NCBI GenBank assembly: GCA_956465555.1
Contig: OY101122.1
Span: 1,747,001-1,811,000, forward strand
Length of the DNA stretch: 64,000 nucleotides
Source of the DNA: Nitzschia sp. pyKryTriq1
Taxonomy: Eukaryota; Bacillariophyta; Bacillariophyceae; Bacillariales; Bacillariaceae
Direction: 5' to 3'
Below, one piece after another: positions 1 to 10,390 of the stretch. How positions within the stretch are numbered: the stretch's first letter is position 1; the number at the start of each line of letters is the position of its first letter. The translations under genes were made by a program, and so were the position numbers. The notes beneath the pieces were generated by a model that was not told where the DNA came from, did not search any database, and worked only from the letters and a program-made list of their open reading frames with translations.

Positions 1-269
1 GGGACTGTTTCAAGTCCCAGTTCTACTAGGATGATGCTCGGATGATCCAAAGCGTCCCAAGGATGGATACAGAAGAAGCGACAAGTTCTTTTACCAATCT
101 CCTGTAGATGATAGCTATGCAAAAGTTGGAAAGTGTGATCTTAGGAAACGTCACAGAGAAATGGCGGTACTCTTTATGGTATCTTATTAGCTATAATGGT
201 CGTGCAGTACAAGTATTGTAATATTCGCTGTGTTGCTCCTTGATTTCAAGGTATGAGTTCTACGTACAT

Positions 270-1957
270 TTAGAATCCAAAAGCCAGACTTCCAATAGGA
301 GCATTGGCGTCCGTCATGATTTCATCCTCGTCTCCGGTGGAAATGATTTCGACTCGGATTTGATCATTGGCACCACTGCCAAATGTCTTTCCGGCGACAA
401 CCACCATCAAATCCCCTTCCTTGGCAAGACCTGCCTTAACGGCTTGTACCGAAACTTGCTTGGCCAATGTAACACTATCCTCCAAGCTCTCAACCACAAA
501 GGAACGAACTCCCGACAAGACACCGGATGACTGACGTGCGATCGTTTCGTTGGGCGTCAAACAAATGACGTGACTGCCCGGTCGGAACTTGGAAACGTAT
601 CGGGCAGTTGTACCCGACTCACTCAAAACCACAATGAGTGATGCTTCAACATCAATGGCCGTCTTCACAGCACTCGACGCCAACGACTCTCCTGCCGCCA
701 AATTTCCATGCGCCTTGACACTAGAATTACGAATCGATTGAAAGAGTGAGTTGTAGTTGCGAGAACCTTCGGCCTCCACACAAGTCTTGGCCATGATGGT
801 AACCGCTTGTTCAAAGTAGGGACCGTTCGCTGTCTCTCCCGAAAGCATGACGCAATCAGAGCCATCGTAGACGGCGTTGGCCACATCTGAACACTCAGCT
901 CGTGTCGGACGAGGATTTGTAATCATAGATTCGAGCATTTGAGTGGCAGTGATGACGGGCTTGCCTGCAATGTTGGCCTTGCGGATCATCCACTTTTGCG
1001 CCAAAAATACCTTGCTGCTGGGGATTTCCATGCCCAAGTCTGAACAAAATAAGGATCGTGGTGAGAAAATGATCATGCTGGCAGCATTGGCACAAGAAAA
1101 AGAAAATGAGCTAACTCACCTCCACGAGCAACCATGATGGCGTCGGTGGCCTGCAGGATCTCATCGTAGTTTTCAAGTCCTTCCTGGTTTTCAATCTTGC
1201 AGATAATTTTGATGTGCTGGCCGCCGTTGTCGGCCAAAAGTTTGCGTAGATTCTTCACGTCGGCGGCTTTGCGCACAAAACTGGCCGCAATAAAGTCGAC
1301 ATTGTTTTTAATACCAAAGTTGACAATGTCGTCGACATCCTTTTCCGTGAAGGTTGGGAGATCGACAATGACCCCAGGCAAGTTCATATTCTTGCGTTCT
1401 CCGATGGAAGCATTGTTTTCAATGCGGCACAGGCACTCTCCTGCAGCCTCGTCGCACGACAAGACGGTCAAGACGAGAGAGCCATCGGCCACCAAAATTT
1501 CCTGGCCTGGCGTGACAGATTCCGCCAACTTTTCATAGGAACAGCCGAGCTTGGTTTCGTCCCCCTTGAAACTGTAGTCAGAGGTCAAGACGATTTGCTC
1601 TCCCTTGACAAGGTTGATTTTGTCGATTCCTTCCTTGAAGAATCCCGAGCGAATCTCGGGTCCCTTGGTATCCAGCAGCACGGAAACATTGCGCTTCTTG
1701 TTCTTGGCGGCCGTTCGGAGACGCTCCAAGACGGCACCATGCCCAGCATGATCACCGTGAGAAAAGTTGAAACGGGCCACATTCATACCCGCTTCTAACA
1801 GAATCTCCAGGTTGGGCACACTCCAGCAGGCAGGGCCGATGGTGCAAATGATCTTGGTACGACGAAGACTCAAGTCGGTCTGCTTCTTGATGACGGTCGA
1901 CAAGTCGATCATTCCACCGGCAAGGGTTGGAACGGCAGAAGTATTGGAAACGCTCAT
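270..1957 (-). CDS. PK: Pyruvate kinase, two exons
   Basis: Converts phosphoenolpyruvate and ADP to pyruvate and ATP, the last step of glycolysis. Exons are 1120-1957 and 270-1039 with an 80-nt GT..AG intron (1040-1119); joining them restores the VARGDLG active-site stretch and gives 535 residues, a normal length for the family. Visible motifs: NVARFNFSHG near the N-terminus (substrate/nucleotide site), IICKIENQEG with the catalytic Lys near residue 254, and the MLESMI..PRPTRAE and MLSGETA blocks. The start is an ATG giving MSVSNTS; it has no signal peptide, so a cytosolic isoform is likely, although diatoms carry several isoforms and a mitochondrial one cannot be excluded. Identification of the family is secure; compartment is inference. 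Confidence 0.95.
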
Positions 1958-2492
1958 GGTCTGATTTTAGCTTGTATGATATGCTTTGTAATAGAGAGAG
2001 GCTATGGGGGGTGCTTTTTGTGGAGGTGGATGCTACCGGTGTCGATCGTCGCCCAACAACCTTGCGCCGATGACGACGACCAAAGACGATTGATTGATTT
2101 TGATAGGAGCGGAGGAGGGAGAAGAAAACTGAAAAATAATGAGGTATCTAATCGTCAGTCTGTATGTCGTCATCGTAGTCGTCGCCCATTCGCGCGACGT
2201 GGGCTTTATGGCAAGAACCACCAAGTGCGTGGCGCGGTCGGTGGTGCCGGATTTTTTGTGCGACGTCGAGCTCTCGCCATTTCTTCATCGGGAGCTCTTG
2301 CTCGAATAAATCATCAATACATCAACTTTATTACGACGTACAGTAAAAAGTACTCGTACAGATGACACAATACCTACTTACAGTAGCTATGCAGCATAAC
2401 AGCTGATCGTACCAAGTCTAAAGCTACGAAAAGCACCCCTACGAGTAGAACAAACGAGCTGATGGTTATCTTCAGGACATCAACTGACTAAC
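1958..2492. other. Intergenic, 5' side of pyruvate kinase
   Basis: Upstream of pyruvate kinase and downstream of the kinase-like gene that ends at 2493. It must hold the pyruvate kinase promoter and 5' UTR. I see no coding signal; the frames here are short, and a small CG-rich patch lies around 2160-2280. Confidence 0.5.
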
Positions 2493-4811
2493 TCACTCGT
2501 CCTCGTCTTGAAAGTGAGGATGTAGGACATCAAATCGATACCACGAGTCTGTCGTATTGATATCAAAGGCAACATATATATCCCATAATGCCCGCCAGAG
2601 CCACTTCTCTTGATTCCTCTGGTGGTTGCCTTCTCGCGCCGTTCTTCCACCACCTTTGACTTCCCATTTCTGAAGGCAAAATGCGGTATCGGACATTAGC
2701 TGCATTGTAATGTACTGGAGGAGGAGCCACCGCATATGCTGGTCGCTGTCAAATAGCTCATCAATGATACGGTTCAAACATTCTTCAAAGGCATCATACG
2801 CCTTGGGAAGTAGCTCTTGGGTTTCAGGACTAAGTGACAATTTGTCGCCAACTTCAACAAAACGTCTCACCCAGCTGCCATCTCCATCGTCTTCCATTCC
2901 AAGGGTATGAAAGAAGGAAAACAGGAACTTCGTCAGGAACCCTGGTAGAGACATCAGTTGCGGTTCGCCCAGGTCAAACATGTACAACTCCGTCTCGTCA
3001 ACAAAAAGGTTGTGAATTCCTGCATCTGTCAGACCACACGTCCATATTCGTTGCAATGCTGTCTTGCTCATACCGCTGCGGCTTTCTACAGCCCGTCGCA
3101 GAATGTTTCTCCAATAATGTGGATGAAGTTGCGAGACAGTGGGTTCCATATGAGAATTCACAAATGTGTCACCCATCAGAGCACCACTCTGCAGCAAGTT
3201 GCCCAAATGCTTGGCTGGGAGTTCCTCTTCAGGCATCAGACGAAGACTACCCTCGCGGAACTGGGCACAAATCTCTCGTAAGAATCGCTGGCGACCCTTT
3301 TCAGGATGAAAGTTCTTTTTGATGGCATTTCCAACAAAGGCATCCGCCATTGGAGAGATATCACTGGCCCGTAAACCTGATTCGTCACATTCGAATCGTT
3401 CGACTTCTTCTCGAATAGAATCGACGACGTCGACTTCTTCTGGCATGGTCAACTTTTGTAAATTTTGAATGATTTGGATCATTTGATCCATGAGATTCTT
3501 CAGGACAAGACCTGATAGTTTGCCTTCATACAACCATTGATTACCCGTCTTCGGGTTGGGACCACCAATCGTTTTCTGAGCCAGTGTAAACTTGAAGAGC
3601 CTCACTGTCATGATCGTCGTAAGCCCTTCGACTACACTCTTCAAGGCGTCGTATGCATCGCCATGGACTCGGATGCGTCGGGCATTGATATATTCTGTAG
3701 ACCCCGCTGGTAATACCAAAGACATTTTCGGTGGGTTGGAATGCGTATTCAAAACAAAGGAAGGCTTTTCTTCTCCTTCTCCTTCGAAGATTCGAATGGT
3801 CATCCCGATATTTACTTGAGGCTGCTGTCCTTGAACGAAGTCGAATAATCGTTGCATTTTTGGCGTTGGAGCGATCGAACTGTTACTGGGGATACTTGTC
3901 ATTGACCAGTTGCGGACAAAACTTTTGAGGATGTTCAGGAGTTCCTTGCCTCGATCCATGATATGATGCGGGCTCAGGTAGATCATTTTGTAGGAAGGTA
4001 AACGTTCTTGCATCTCCCTTGCTGCAGATATCTGACCCAATAGTTCACCTCGACGATTTAATTCTTCGGATATCGTAGCTAGTGCAAACAAATCTTCTGT
4101 ATCTTTGTAACCGCCGTGCTTCATGACAATGTCGCCCAGCTGGGGGTGATGTCCACCAAAGACGGACACTCCACTGCCTCCACCGTACAATATCTTTCGA
4201 TCCGTCACATTCGCGGGTCCGTATGCGTTTGGATGGATCTCCCTATAATTGAGATCAGGTACCAAATGAAACTCACATTGCCCTTCGTCGATAGTGATCA
4301 TCAATCCGACATCAAATATTTGTGCTTCCGAAGGATCGGCGATCTCGCCAGTCAGCGACCAATCACTAGATTCCGAGTGTTGAGAAACTCCATCTAGATC
4401 CCCGTCAAAATCTGACATGGTGGATGCAGACGTCACTAGACGCATTCTCGGGTCGGACCGCAGAGTCATTTTGTTTTCATCTCGCATGGTTCGAATGTTG
4501 GAAGGACTGTCGCTAATCACCTGGCTTCCGCCGCTGTCGTTGAGAGGAAGTGACCATGAAACCCCGAGCCCCGATTTCTTTGTCCCGTCCATGGCCTCAA
4601 ATCTTGAATTTTTAAATTTCTCTACGTCTTTCTCATGGTGTGATGCTACCGAAGAGTCTAAATTTTTCGTAGTACCGTGATTTTCGGTTATTGGATCCCA
4701 GCTTTCTGTGACATGGAGCGCATCCTTGTCGTTGTGGTTTAGAGCAGATTTTGTGGTCTCGAACTTGCCCGGAAGACAGGGAAAAGGAGAGGAAAAACAA
4801 CAAAAAGACAT
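2493..4811 (-). CDS. Cryptic kinase-like protein, paralogue A (772 aa)
   Basis: Not a family I recognise by name. It aligns with the paralogue at 7865-10390 at the N-terminus (M-S/T-F-C … SPF … GKFE.TK) and from about residue 168 to the end. Seen landmarks: a glycine-rich GGGSGVSVFGG loop, IVMKHGG with a lysine, a following helix with SEELNRR, and far downstream LTDAGIHNLFV then LYMFDLGEP. D-x4-N followed 12 residues later by D-L-G is the spacing of the catalytic and DFG loops of protein kinases and aminoglycoside-type kinases. That fold is my inference. About 350 residues separate the two halves. Ends at DEDE and lacks the acidic tail of paralogue B. No signal peptide or membrane span; two or three cysteines near the N-terminus could be lipidated. 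Start is an ATG. Confidence 0.75.
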   Translation of the reverse strand: MSFCCFSSPFPCLPGKFETTKSALNHNDKDALHVTESWDPITENHGTTKNLDSSVASHHEKDVEKFKNSRFEAMDGTKKSGLGVSWSLPLNDSGGSQVISDSPSNIRTMRDENKMTLRSDPRMRLVTSASTMSDFDGDLDGVSQHSESSDWSLTGEIADPSEAQIFDVGLMITIDEGQCEFHLVPDLNYREIHPNAYGPANVTDRKILYGGGSGVSVFGGHHPQLGDIVMKHGGYKDTEDLFALATISEELNRRGELLGQISAAREMQERLPSYKMIYLSPHHIMDRGKELLNILKSFVRNWSMTSIPSNSSIAPTPKMQRLFDFVQGQQPQVNIGMTIRIFEGEGEEKPSFVLNTHSNPPKMSLVLPAGSTEYINARRIRVHGDAYDALKSVVEGLTTIMTVRLFKFTLAQKTIGGPNPKTGNQWLYEGKLSGLVLKNLMDQMIQIIQNLQKLTMPEEVDVVDSIREEVERFECDESGLRASDISPMADAFVGNAIKKNFHPEKGRQRFLREICAQFREGSLRLMPEEELPAKHLGNLLQSGALMGDTFVNSHMEPTVSQLHPHYWRNILRRAVESRSGMSKTALQRIWTCGLTDAGIHNLFVDETELYMFDLGEPQLMSLPGFLTKFLFSFFHTLGMEDDGDGSWVRRFVEVGDKLSLSPETQELLPKAYDAFEECLNRIIDELFDSDQHMRWLLLQYITMQLMSDTAFCLQKWEVKGGGRTAREGNHQRNQEKWLWRALWDIYVAFDINTTDSWYRFDVLHPHFQDEDE

Positions 4812-5552
4812 GGCGCAATCTCAGCACTTTATTGTGTTTGCTGTTTGATGTCAGCTAGATCTTCAGAGGTTTGGTTCGCGGGCGTTGGTCATGGTGGAAT
4901 CGTTCTCGGAGGTGCTATGGTTTCGATTATTAGCTGCTAAAATGCTCTTCCACTACAAGTACGAGTCCCCGTACCAGTACCGGTACTGTACCGTACTGTA
5001 CCGGTGTCTAGTTTCGAGTATTTACAGTCAGTATCAGTAGCAAGTACGGGTATATACTGTACCGGTACAAGTATCGAGAAGATTCGAGCTTGTTTTGGGT
5101 TTCGCCGCTACTGTTACGACGTACGTCCTACTACCGGTAGAATTGGGCGAACGCACAGCAGCATTCCACGTGTCACAGGAAAAGGGGGGAGAACTCATTG
5201 GCGAGTGCGAGCACTCTATGAGTTCCCAAATCAGCGATAGATTGATGTGCCCAACCCAACACAACAATCCGCCATCGACAATGGACGACGACTACCTAGA
5301 CAGTCTAGCTAGCACGGCCCTAGAGCCGCTAAGAGAGAGAGTACTTAATAGTTTGATGTATTTCCCAAGGTTGAAACCGCGCCCGGTATGTCTGTCTTGG
5401 TAGTAGTAGTCTTCACGTCTACTGGTAGGTCTACTTCGTATCATACAAAGATCTCATTCGACAGCATTACGAAGTTCATTGCTCTCGTTGAAGTTCTGGA
5501 GTGCCATCTTGGTGACTTCAATACGTGCTGTTCGGCCTCAGTTCCACCATTA
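4812..5552. other. Intergenic with GTAC/CCGG palindrome cluster
   Basis: Lies between the 5' end of paralogue A and the 3' end of the aminotransferase. Reading frames here are short and overlapping and resemble no family. The notable content is the palindrome-rich cluster at about 4958-5075, listed separately. Confidence 0.5.
4958..5075. repeat. GTAC-rich palindromic cluster
   Basis: A low-complexity stretch made of overlapping short palindromes: repeated GTAC, CCGG, CAGTAC and TACCGGTA units. Like clusters occur in most other intergenic regions of the window, for example 7480-7525, 22619-22655, 38757-38820, 44540-44670 and 57548-57625. Confidence 0.7.
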
Positions 5553-7091
5553 CTACCTGGTACTCGTGCTGGCTCCCCTCGCTGTCTTCCATTTCACAAG
5601 TCGTCTACCGAGTTCTTTCATGGCCTCCGTCCCACCTTCTGGCCAACCATATACGATACGAAACATGCCAGGTTTGTTGGCGATGCACGATTCCCCGCTT
5701 GTCAGTGCAATCCTGGCGTCGTTGAATAACTCCATCCATAGGTCTTTTTCGGTTTGACCTTCTTGAATGTAGGCCGAAAAATCTGCCCATGCAAAAATAG
5801 CCCCCTGTGAAGGAAGCAGGGGGACTCCAATCAAGTGGAGTGCCTCTTTCAGAGCTAGGTAGGTTTCGTATAGTCTACGTCGGTTTTCTTCAATGTACCA
5901 ACTCACAAAGTCTTCGTCTTGAAAGACCCCCGCGAGAGCATTTTGCGTGTATCTAGATACGGAGGGGTAGTAGCCAATGATATCCATAGCATTCAAAAGT
6001 TGAATGTTGTGCGACAGCAGCGAGCCGACTCTGAATCCACTCATACCCCAGTCCTTGGAAAGCCCTGCCACAATGTGGACACGATCCCCTAAATATTGCT
6101 CCTCAAAAGGCTGGCGCTCATACATGACGTCGGCTGCGCTCGAAGTATTGTACCCAGGGAACGTCGACAAGGCATAAATTTCATCGGATATGACATGCAG
6201 TCCCTTTTCTAAAGCCCATTCGACCATGAAATCCATGTCTTCCTTGGCATACACCACTCCGGTAGGATTGTTCGGTTGGCAGATGACGAGTATCCGGGGT
6301 GGGTTGCCTGCCTGCATGGATTCTTCATAACAAGCATCGAGTTGTTCTATGGTAGGCACGTATCCATTGGCAGCATCGGTAGGGGCTACATGAAGCTTGG
6401 CACCCCCATAAATTCCAAAATCTCCTGCAAATGCAGGATAGCCAGGAGCCGTCGTCAGAACACCGTCGCCAGGATCCGTCAGGATGTAAGAAAGTTGAGA
6501 CAACACCGCCCCAGCTCCCGCTTGAAATCGTAAATACTTTTGGTCGATGGGAGCATGGATCCAATGTTGCATCATGCTGACCATACTTTCCTTGAATACA
6601 TCCTTTCCTCCCATATCTCCATAATTAAAAATCCATTCGGGCAGTGGACCAGATGCTTGGACTTGTTCGATTTTCTTTGCCATTTCTTTCCACATCAACT
6701 TGTTCTCGGCGATCAACATGACCAAGTATCCGTCTGGGTTATCGATGGGATGATAGGCATCGTTTTTTCCTTTCATAAATAGGGGGATGTCATCCCGAAT
6801 GGCCTTTAAAGTCTGACCCCGGTACGATAGGGGCATGACCGCCGCCGACTTGGCTTGTTGAGAAAGTGGGTGGTTTGAATGGAGTGATTTTTGACTTCTC
6901 GCGGCATGCACAAGCACGGCAACCAACAAGACGGCCAAACCTATTACATACATTCGCGTTTTCCCGCAGGAAGAAGACTCCTCGTCGTCGTCATCAGGTA
7001 GTGAATCCTTGTTGGTGGAAGGAGGGGGCGAGTGGGCTACTCGAGCTGCGTCACCCGTTTTGTCGCCTGGAGTTTCAATGGACCCGTACAT
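5553..7091 (-). CDS. ACC-synthase-like PLP aminotransferase with N-terminal membrane anchor
   Basis: Fold-type I class I/II aminotransferase, 512 residues from the ATG at 7091. The core resembles 1-aminocyclopropane-1-carboxylate synthases: an N-terminal GYLVMLIAENKLMW block, the PNNPTG loop, SDEIYALS, and GLSKDWGMSGFRVG with the PLP lysine near residue 346. Many ACS-like proteins outside plants act as ordinary aminotransferases, so the substrate is unknown. Before the core comes an acidic 45-residue stretch and one strongly hydrophobic segment (about residues 48-66, YVIGLAVLLVAVLVH), so the enzyme is probably tethered to a membrane, which is unusual for the family. An open frame continues upstream to a GTG and would add a run of glutamates encoded by a GAA repeat; I regard that as 5' UTR because no ATG opens it. 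The gene sits between two inverted paralogues. Confidence 0.85.
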   Translation of the reverse strand: MYGSIETPGDKTGDAARVAHSPPPSTNKDSLPDDDDEESSSCGKTRMYVIGLAVLLVAVLVHAARSQKSLHSNHPLSQQAKSAAVMPLSYRGQTLKAIRDDIPLFMKGKNDAYHPIDNPDGYLVMLIAENKLMWKEMAKKIEQVQASGPLPEWIFNYGDMGGKDVFKESMVSMMQHWIHAPIDQKYLRFQAGAGAVLSQLSYILTDPGDGVLTTAPGYPAFAGDFGIYGGAKLHVAPTDAANGYVPTIEQLDACYEESMQAGNPPRILVICQPNNPTGVVYAKEDMDFMVEWALEKGLHVISDEIYALSTFPGYNTSSAADVMYERQPFEEQYLGDRVHIVAGLSKDWGMSGFRVGSLLSHNIQLLNAMDIIGYYPSVSRYTQNALAGVFQDEDFVSWYIEENRRRLYETYLALKEALHLIGVPLLPSQGAIFAWADFSAYIQEGQTEKDLWMELFNDARIALTSGESCIANKPGMFRIVYGWPEGGTEAMKELGRRLVKWKTARGASTSTR

Positions 7092-7146
7092 TCTATAGGT
7101 AGTATCGAAGGAATGGATGTGGCAACTAGGCACAATAGAAGGGGGG

Positions 7147-7147
<1 letters not shown>

Positions 7148-7177
<30 letters not shown>

Positions 7178-7183
7178 CTTCTT
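7148..7183. repeat. CTT/GAA trinucleotide repeat
   Basis: About twelve CTT units (GAA on the gene strand) just upstream of the aminotransferase ATG, probably in its 5' leader. In frame it would encode poly-glutamate. Confidence 0.85.
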
Positions 7184-7864
7184 GTGCTATTGTCACAAAG
7201 ACCACAAGATGAGACAGCTATTAGCAACACCACCGAAATATCTCATCAAAATTATCAAGGCTCAAGGCGATACATAGAATGTCGAGATGACGGCCGGTGA
7301 AGGAAGCGAAGGTGCTCCGTCACGACATAAAGATTCTTCTTACCCCCGAGTGATAAATGAAAACAATGTTAGAATTTTGATAATTATTTGTTGCAGTTTT
7401 GTACTCAGGGGTTCAACGCGATGTTGTAGGAACGAGCGATCGTCGACTAAGACCTAAAATCATACTGTACGAATCTACGCAGTACTGTACTGGTACGTAC
7501 GTACCTGGTACCTGGTACTCGTATGCTGACAGGTTTCGCCTCCTTTATCTCTATTTTACGTAAGTTCAGTTCGAAAACTCGGAACCATGATGAGAGCGAG
7601 AAGAACGCTTTTTACAACACTGTATACTACAGGTATGGTACAGTACATGCGGTACTGACTGTAGATGAGTAACGAAAGCCGAACCCGCGATAACGTACAT
7701 AGAGTAGACTATCAACGAAGAATCTTCATCGCATCTCATCGGCTTCGTTTTCATCATCGCCGCTACCAGTACTTCGGGAAGTCTACCAGGTACATACCTG
7801 TACAAGAACGAGTATTCTCGTAAAAAAACAACAATAGTACAGGCTTGAACATGTTATCATCCCC
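7184..7864. other. Divergent promoter region, aminotransferase / paralogue B
   Basis: Intergenic DNA between two divergently transcribed genes, so it should contain both promoters. It holds three GTAC-type palindrome patches (about 7480-7525, 7625-7660 and 7785-7805) and no convincing coding sequence. Confidence 0.5.
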
Positions 7865-10390
7865 ATGACTTTTTGCGATTGCTTGCCCTCTCCCTTTCGC
7901 GGTCTTCGGGGGAAATTTGAGGTCACAAAGCCGTCGCGAAGAAAGGGGGCGCTGGAGGCCGATAGCAACAGCAGTGATCTAGAAGGCACGAGTCTTACGA
8001 GAGCCGAAGATTCGGCCCTCTTCGATGACATGGACGACGGTGTACATAAACAATCAGAACCGCCGAGCTCTGAAGCAGTCTCCAAAGCACCTTTTTCCGA
8101 CCCTGAAAACTCATCAGTCGTCCCTCTCAATGACAACCCATCCAACGCTCGAAGATGGGCCAACGAAAATGGCATGACACTGCGGCACAATCCTAAAATG
8201 CGTTTATTGACGACCTCCTCTACAATCTCTGACGATTTCCCGGAAACTGTTTCCGAGGAGAACTCAGACGAGACCGACGACTGGTTCATGACGAGCCTAA
8301 TATTACCAGAATCGTCATCTTCATCGGCATTACCTCCACCGCAGTCTTCAGATTTTGGATTGATGATCACTATCGACGAAGGGCAATGTGAGTTTCATTT
8401 GGTACCGGATCTCAATTATAGGGAGATCCATCCAAACGCATACGGACCCGCGAATGTGACGGATCGAAAGATATTGTACGGTGGAGGCAGTGGAGTGTCC
8501 GTCTTTGGTGGGCATCACCCCCAGCTGGGCGACATTGTCATGAAGCACGGCGGTTACAAAGATACAGAAGATTTGTTTGCACTAGCTACGATATCTGAAG
8601 AATTGAATCGACGAGGGAAATTGTTGGGTCAGATGGCTGCAGCACGGGAGATGCAAGAGCGATTACCTTCCTTCAAAATGATCTATCTGAGTCCAAATCA
8701 TATCATGGATCGAGGCAAGGAGCTCCTGAAAGTACTCAAAAGCTTTGCGCGTGATTGGTCATTAACGAGTATTCCTAGTGCCAATTCGATTGCGTCTACA
8801 CCTCAGATGAGAAGGGCGGCTGTGATTACCCAAGAGCGGCAGCCTCAACTCGAAGTTGGAATGAAGATCCGGATTTATGAAGGCGAGGAAGAAGATTCGC
8901 CTTCTTTTGTCTTGAATACAAACTTCAATCAGCAAAGTTTGTCGTTGGTGCTACCAGCGGGATCTACTGATTACGTAAATTCCAGGTGTATCCAAGTCCA
9001 TGGTAATGCCCACGACGCCTTAAAGAGCGTTGTCAAGGGACTTATGCCCATCATGACGGAGCGTATGTTCAAGTTTACGCTGGCCCAGAAATCCATTGGT
9101 GGCCCTAACCCGAAGACGGGCAATCAATGGTTGTACGAAGGCAAACTATCAGGTCTTGTCCTGAAGAATCTCATGGATCAAATGATCCAAATCATTCATA
9201 ATCTACAAAAGTTGACACTCTCCGAAGAAGTAAACATCGTGAAGACTATCCGAGAAGAAGTCAAGCGCTTTGAAAAAGACGAAACTGGATTACGGGCCAG
9301 TGATATCTCTCCAATGGCGGATGCCTTTGTTGGAAATGCCATCAAAAAGAACTTTCATCCTGAAAAGGGTCGCCAACGATTTTTACGAGAGATTTGTGCC
9401 CAGTTCCGCGAGGGTAGTCTCCTGTTATCACCCGAGGAGGAACTACCAGCCAAACACTTGGGCATGTTGATGCGGAGTGGTGCCTTGATGAGCGATACAT
9501 TTTTGGATACTCCCATGGAACCAACTATCTTGCAGCCACACCCACATTTTTGGAGAAACATTCTGCGACGGGCTGTAGAAAGCCGCAGTAGTATGAGCAA
9601 GACAGCATTACAACGAATATGGACTTGTGGTCTAACGGATGCAGGAATTCACAACATGTTTGTCAGCGAGACGGAGTTGTATATGTTTGACTTGGGTGAG
9701 CCACAACTGATGTCTCTCCCAGGGTTCTTGACGAAGTTTCTGTTTTCCTTCTTTCATACCCTTGGAATGGAAGATGACGGAAACGGCAGCTGGGTCCGCC
9801 GTTTCGTCGTTGTGGGCGATAAAGTAGCGTTGTCGAAGGAGACGCAAGACTTACTGCCCAAGGCGTACGATGCCTTTGAGAATTGTCTGGACCGCATCAT
9901 TGTCGAACTACTCGATGATGATCGACACATGCGATGGCTCCTTCTTGAATACGTTACGATGCAACTTTTGTCCGATACCGCCTTTTGCCTTCAGAAATGG
10001 CAAGTCAAAGGTGGCGGAAAGACGCGAGAAGGCAATCACCAAATGAATCAAGAGAAGTGGCTATGGAGGGCATTGTGGGATATCTATGTTGCCTTTGATA
10101 TCAATACGACCGATTCATGGTATCGATTCGACGTAGAACATCCCCATTTTCGTGAGTCGCTCAGATCGAGCACTATGGAAAGTTTTTCGGATTCTTGCTC
10201 CGTTGGTAGTACCGCAAGAAGTTGGAGGGCCTCGATTCGTATGAGCGAAGGGCTCGACGGCAGCATGCTCAAACGGCATCCGGCGGAAGATCAAGAGGAT
10301 GAAGAAGAGGAGATGGAGAACGGCAATGAGGGAGAGTATCCACCCGAACGAAATAGAAAGATGCCGATGGACGGTCTCCCAGCGTCATGA
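7865..10390 (+). CDS. Cryptic kinase-like protein, paralogue B (841 aa)
   Basis: Paralogue of the gene at 2493-4811, in opposite orientation. The same landmarks are present: glycine-rich loop from about residue 206 (GGGSGVSVFGG), lysine 227 in IVMKHGG, glutamates 245-246 in the next helix, then LTDAGIHNMFV with Asp592 and Asn597, and DLG at Asp609. These match G-loop, VAIK-type lysine, helix-C glutamate, catalytic loop and DFG of kinase folds, with about 350 residues inserted between the lobes. Kinase activity is inference. The inserted part has its own strongly conserved stretch (NAIKKNFHPEKGRQRFLREICAQF area). Unlike paralogue A it carries a C-terminal tail of roughly 80 residues, serine-rich then acidic (DEEEEME). 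The first 160 residues are low-complexity and poorly conserved. The ATG at 7865 gives MTFCDC, matching MSFCCF of A, which supports the start. Confidence 0.78.
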   Translation: MTFCDCLPSPFRGLRGKFEVTKPSRRKGALEADSNSSDLEGTSLTRAEDSALFDDMDDGVHKQSEPPSSEAVSKAPFSDPENSSVVPLNDNPSNARRWANENGMTLRHNPKMRLLTTSSTISDDFPETVSEENSDETDDWFMTSLILPESSSSSALPPPQSSDFGLMITIDEGQCEFHLVPDLNYREIHPNAYGPANVTDRKILYGGGSGVSVFGGHHPQLGDIVMKHGGYKDTEDLFALATISEELNRRGKLLGQMAAAREMQERLPSFKMIYLSPNHIMDRGKELLKVLKSFARDWSLTSIPSANSIASTPQMRRAAVITQERQPQLEVGMKIRIYEGEEEDSPSFVLNTNFNQQSLSLVLPAGSTDYVNSRCIQVHGNAHDALKSVVKGLMPIMTERMFKFTLAQKSIGGPNPKTGNQWLYEGKLSGLVLKNLMDQMIQIIHNLQKLTLSEEVNIVKTIREEVKRFEKDETGLRASDISPMADAFVGNAIKKNFHPEKGRQRFLREICAQFREGSLLLSPEEELPAKHLGMLMRSGALMSDTFLDTPMEPTILQPHPHFWRNILRRAVESRSSMSKTALQRIWTCGLTDAGIHNMFVSETELYMFDLGEPQLMSLPGFLTKFLFSFFHTLGMEDDGNGSWVRRFVVVGDKVALSKETQDLLPKAYDAFENCLDRIIVELLDDDRHMRWLLLEYVTMQLLSDTAFCLQKWQVKGGGKTREGNHQMNQEKWLWRALWDIYVAFDINTTDSWYRFDVEHPHFRESLRSSTMESFSDSCSVGSTARSWRASIRMSEGLDGSMLKRHPAEDQEDEEEEMENGNEGEYPPERNRKMPMDGLPAS

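Noticed and set aside
1-269. Possible gene before pyruvate kinase
   Set aside because: Only short frames are present; likely 3' UTR of pyruvate kinase and flanking DNA.
4116-4397. Identical-looking antisense frames in both kinase-like paralogues
   Set aside because: They are the reverse strand of the conversion tract, which explains why the same frame appears twice.
7092-7205. Poly-glutamate N-terminus of the aminotransferase
   Set aside because: The frame opens only at GTG and the glutamates come from a GAA microsatellite; the ATG at 7091 gives a sensible protein.
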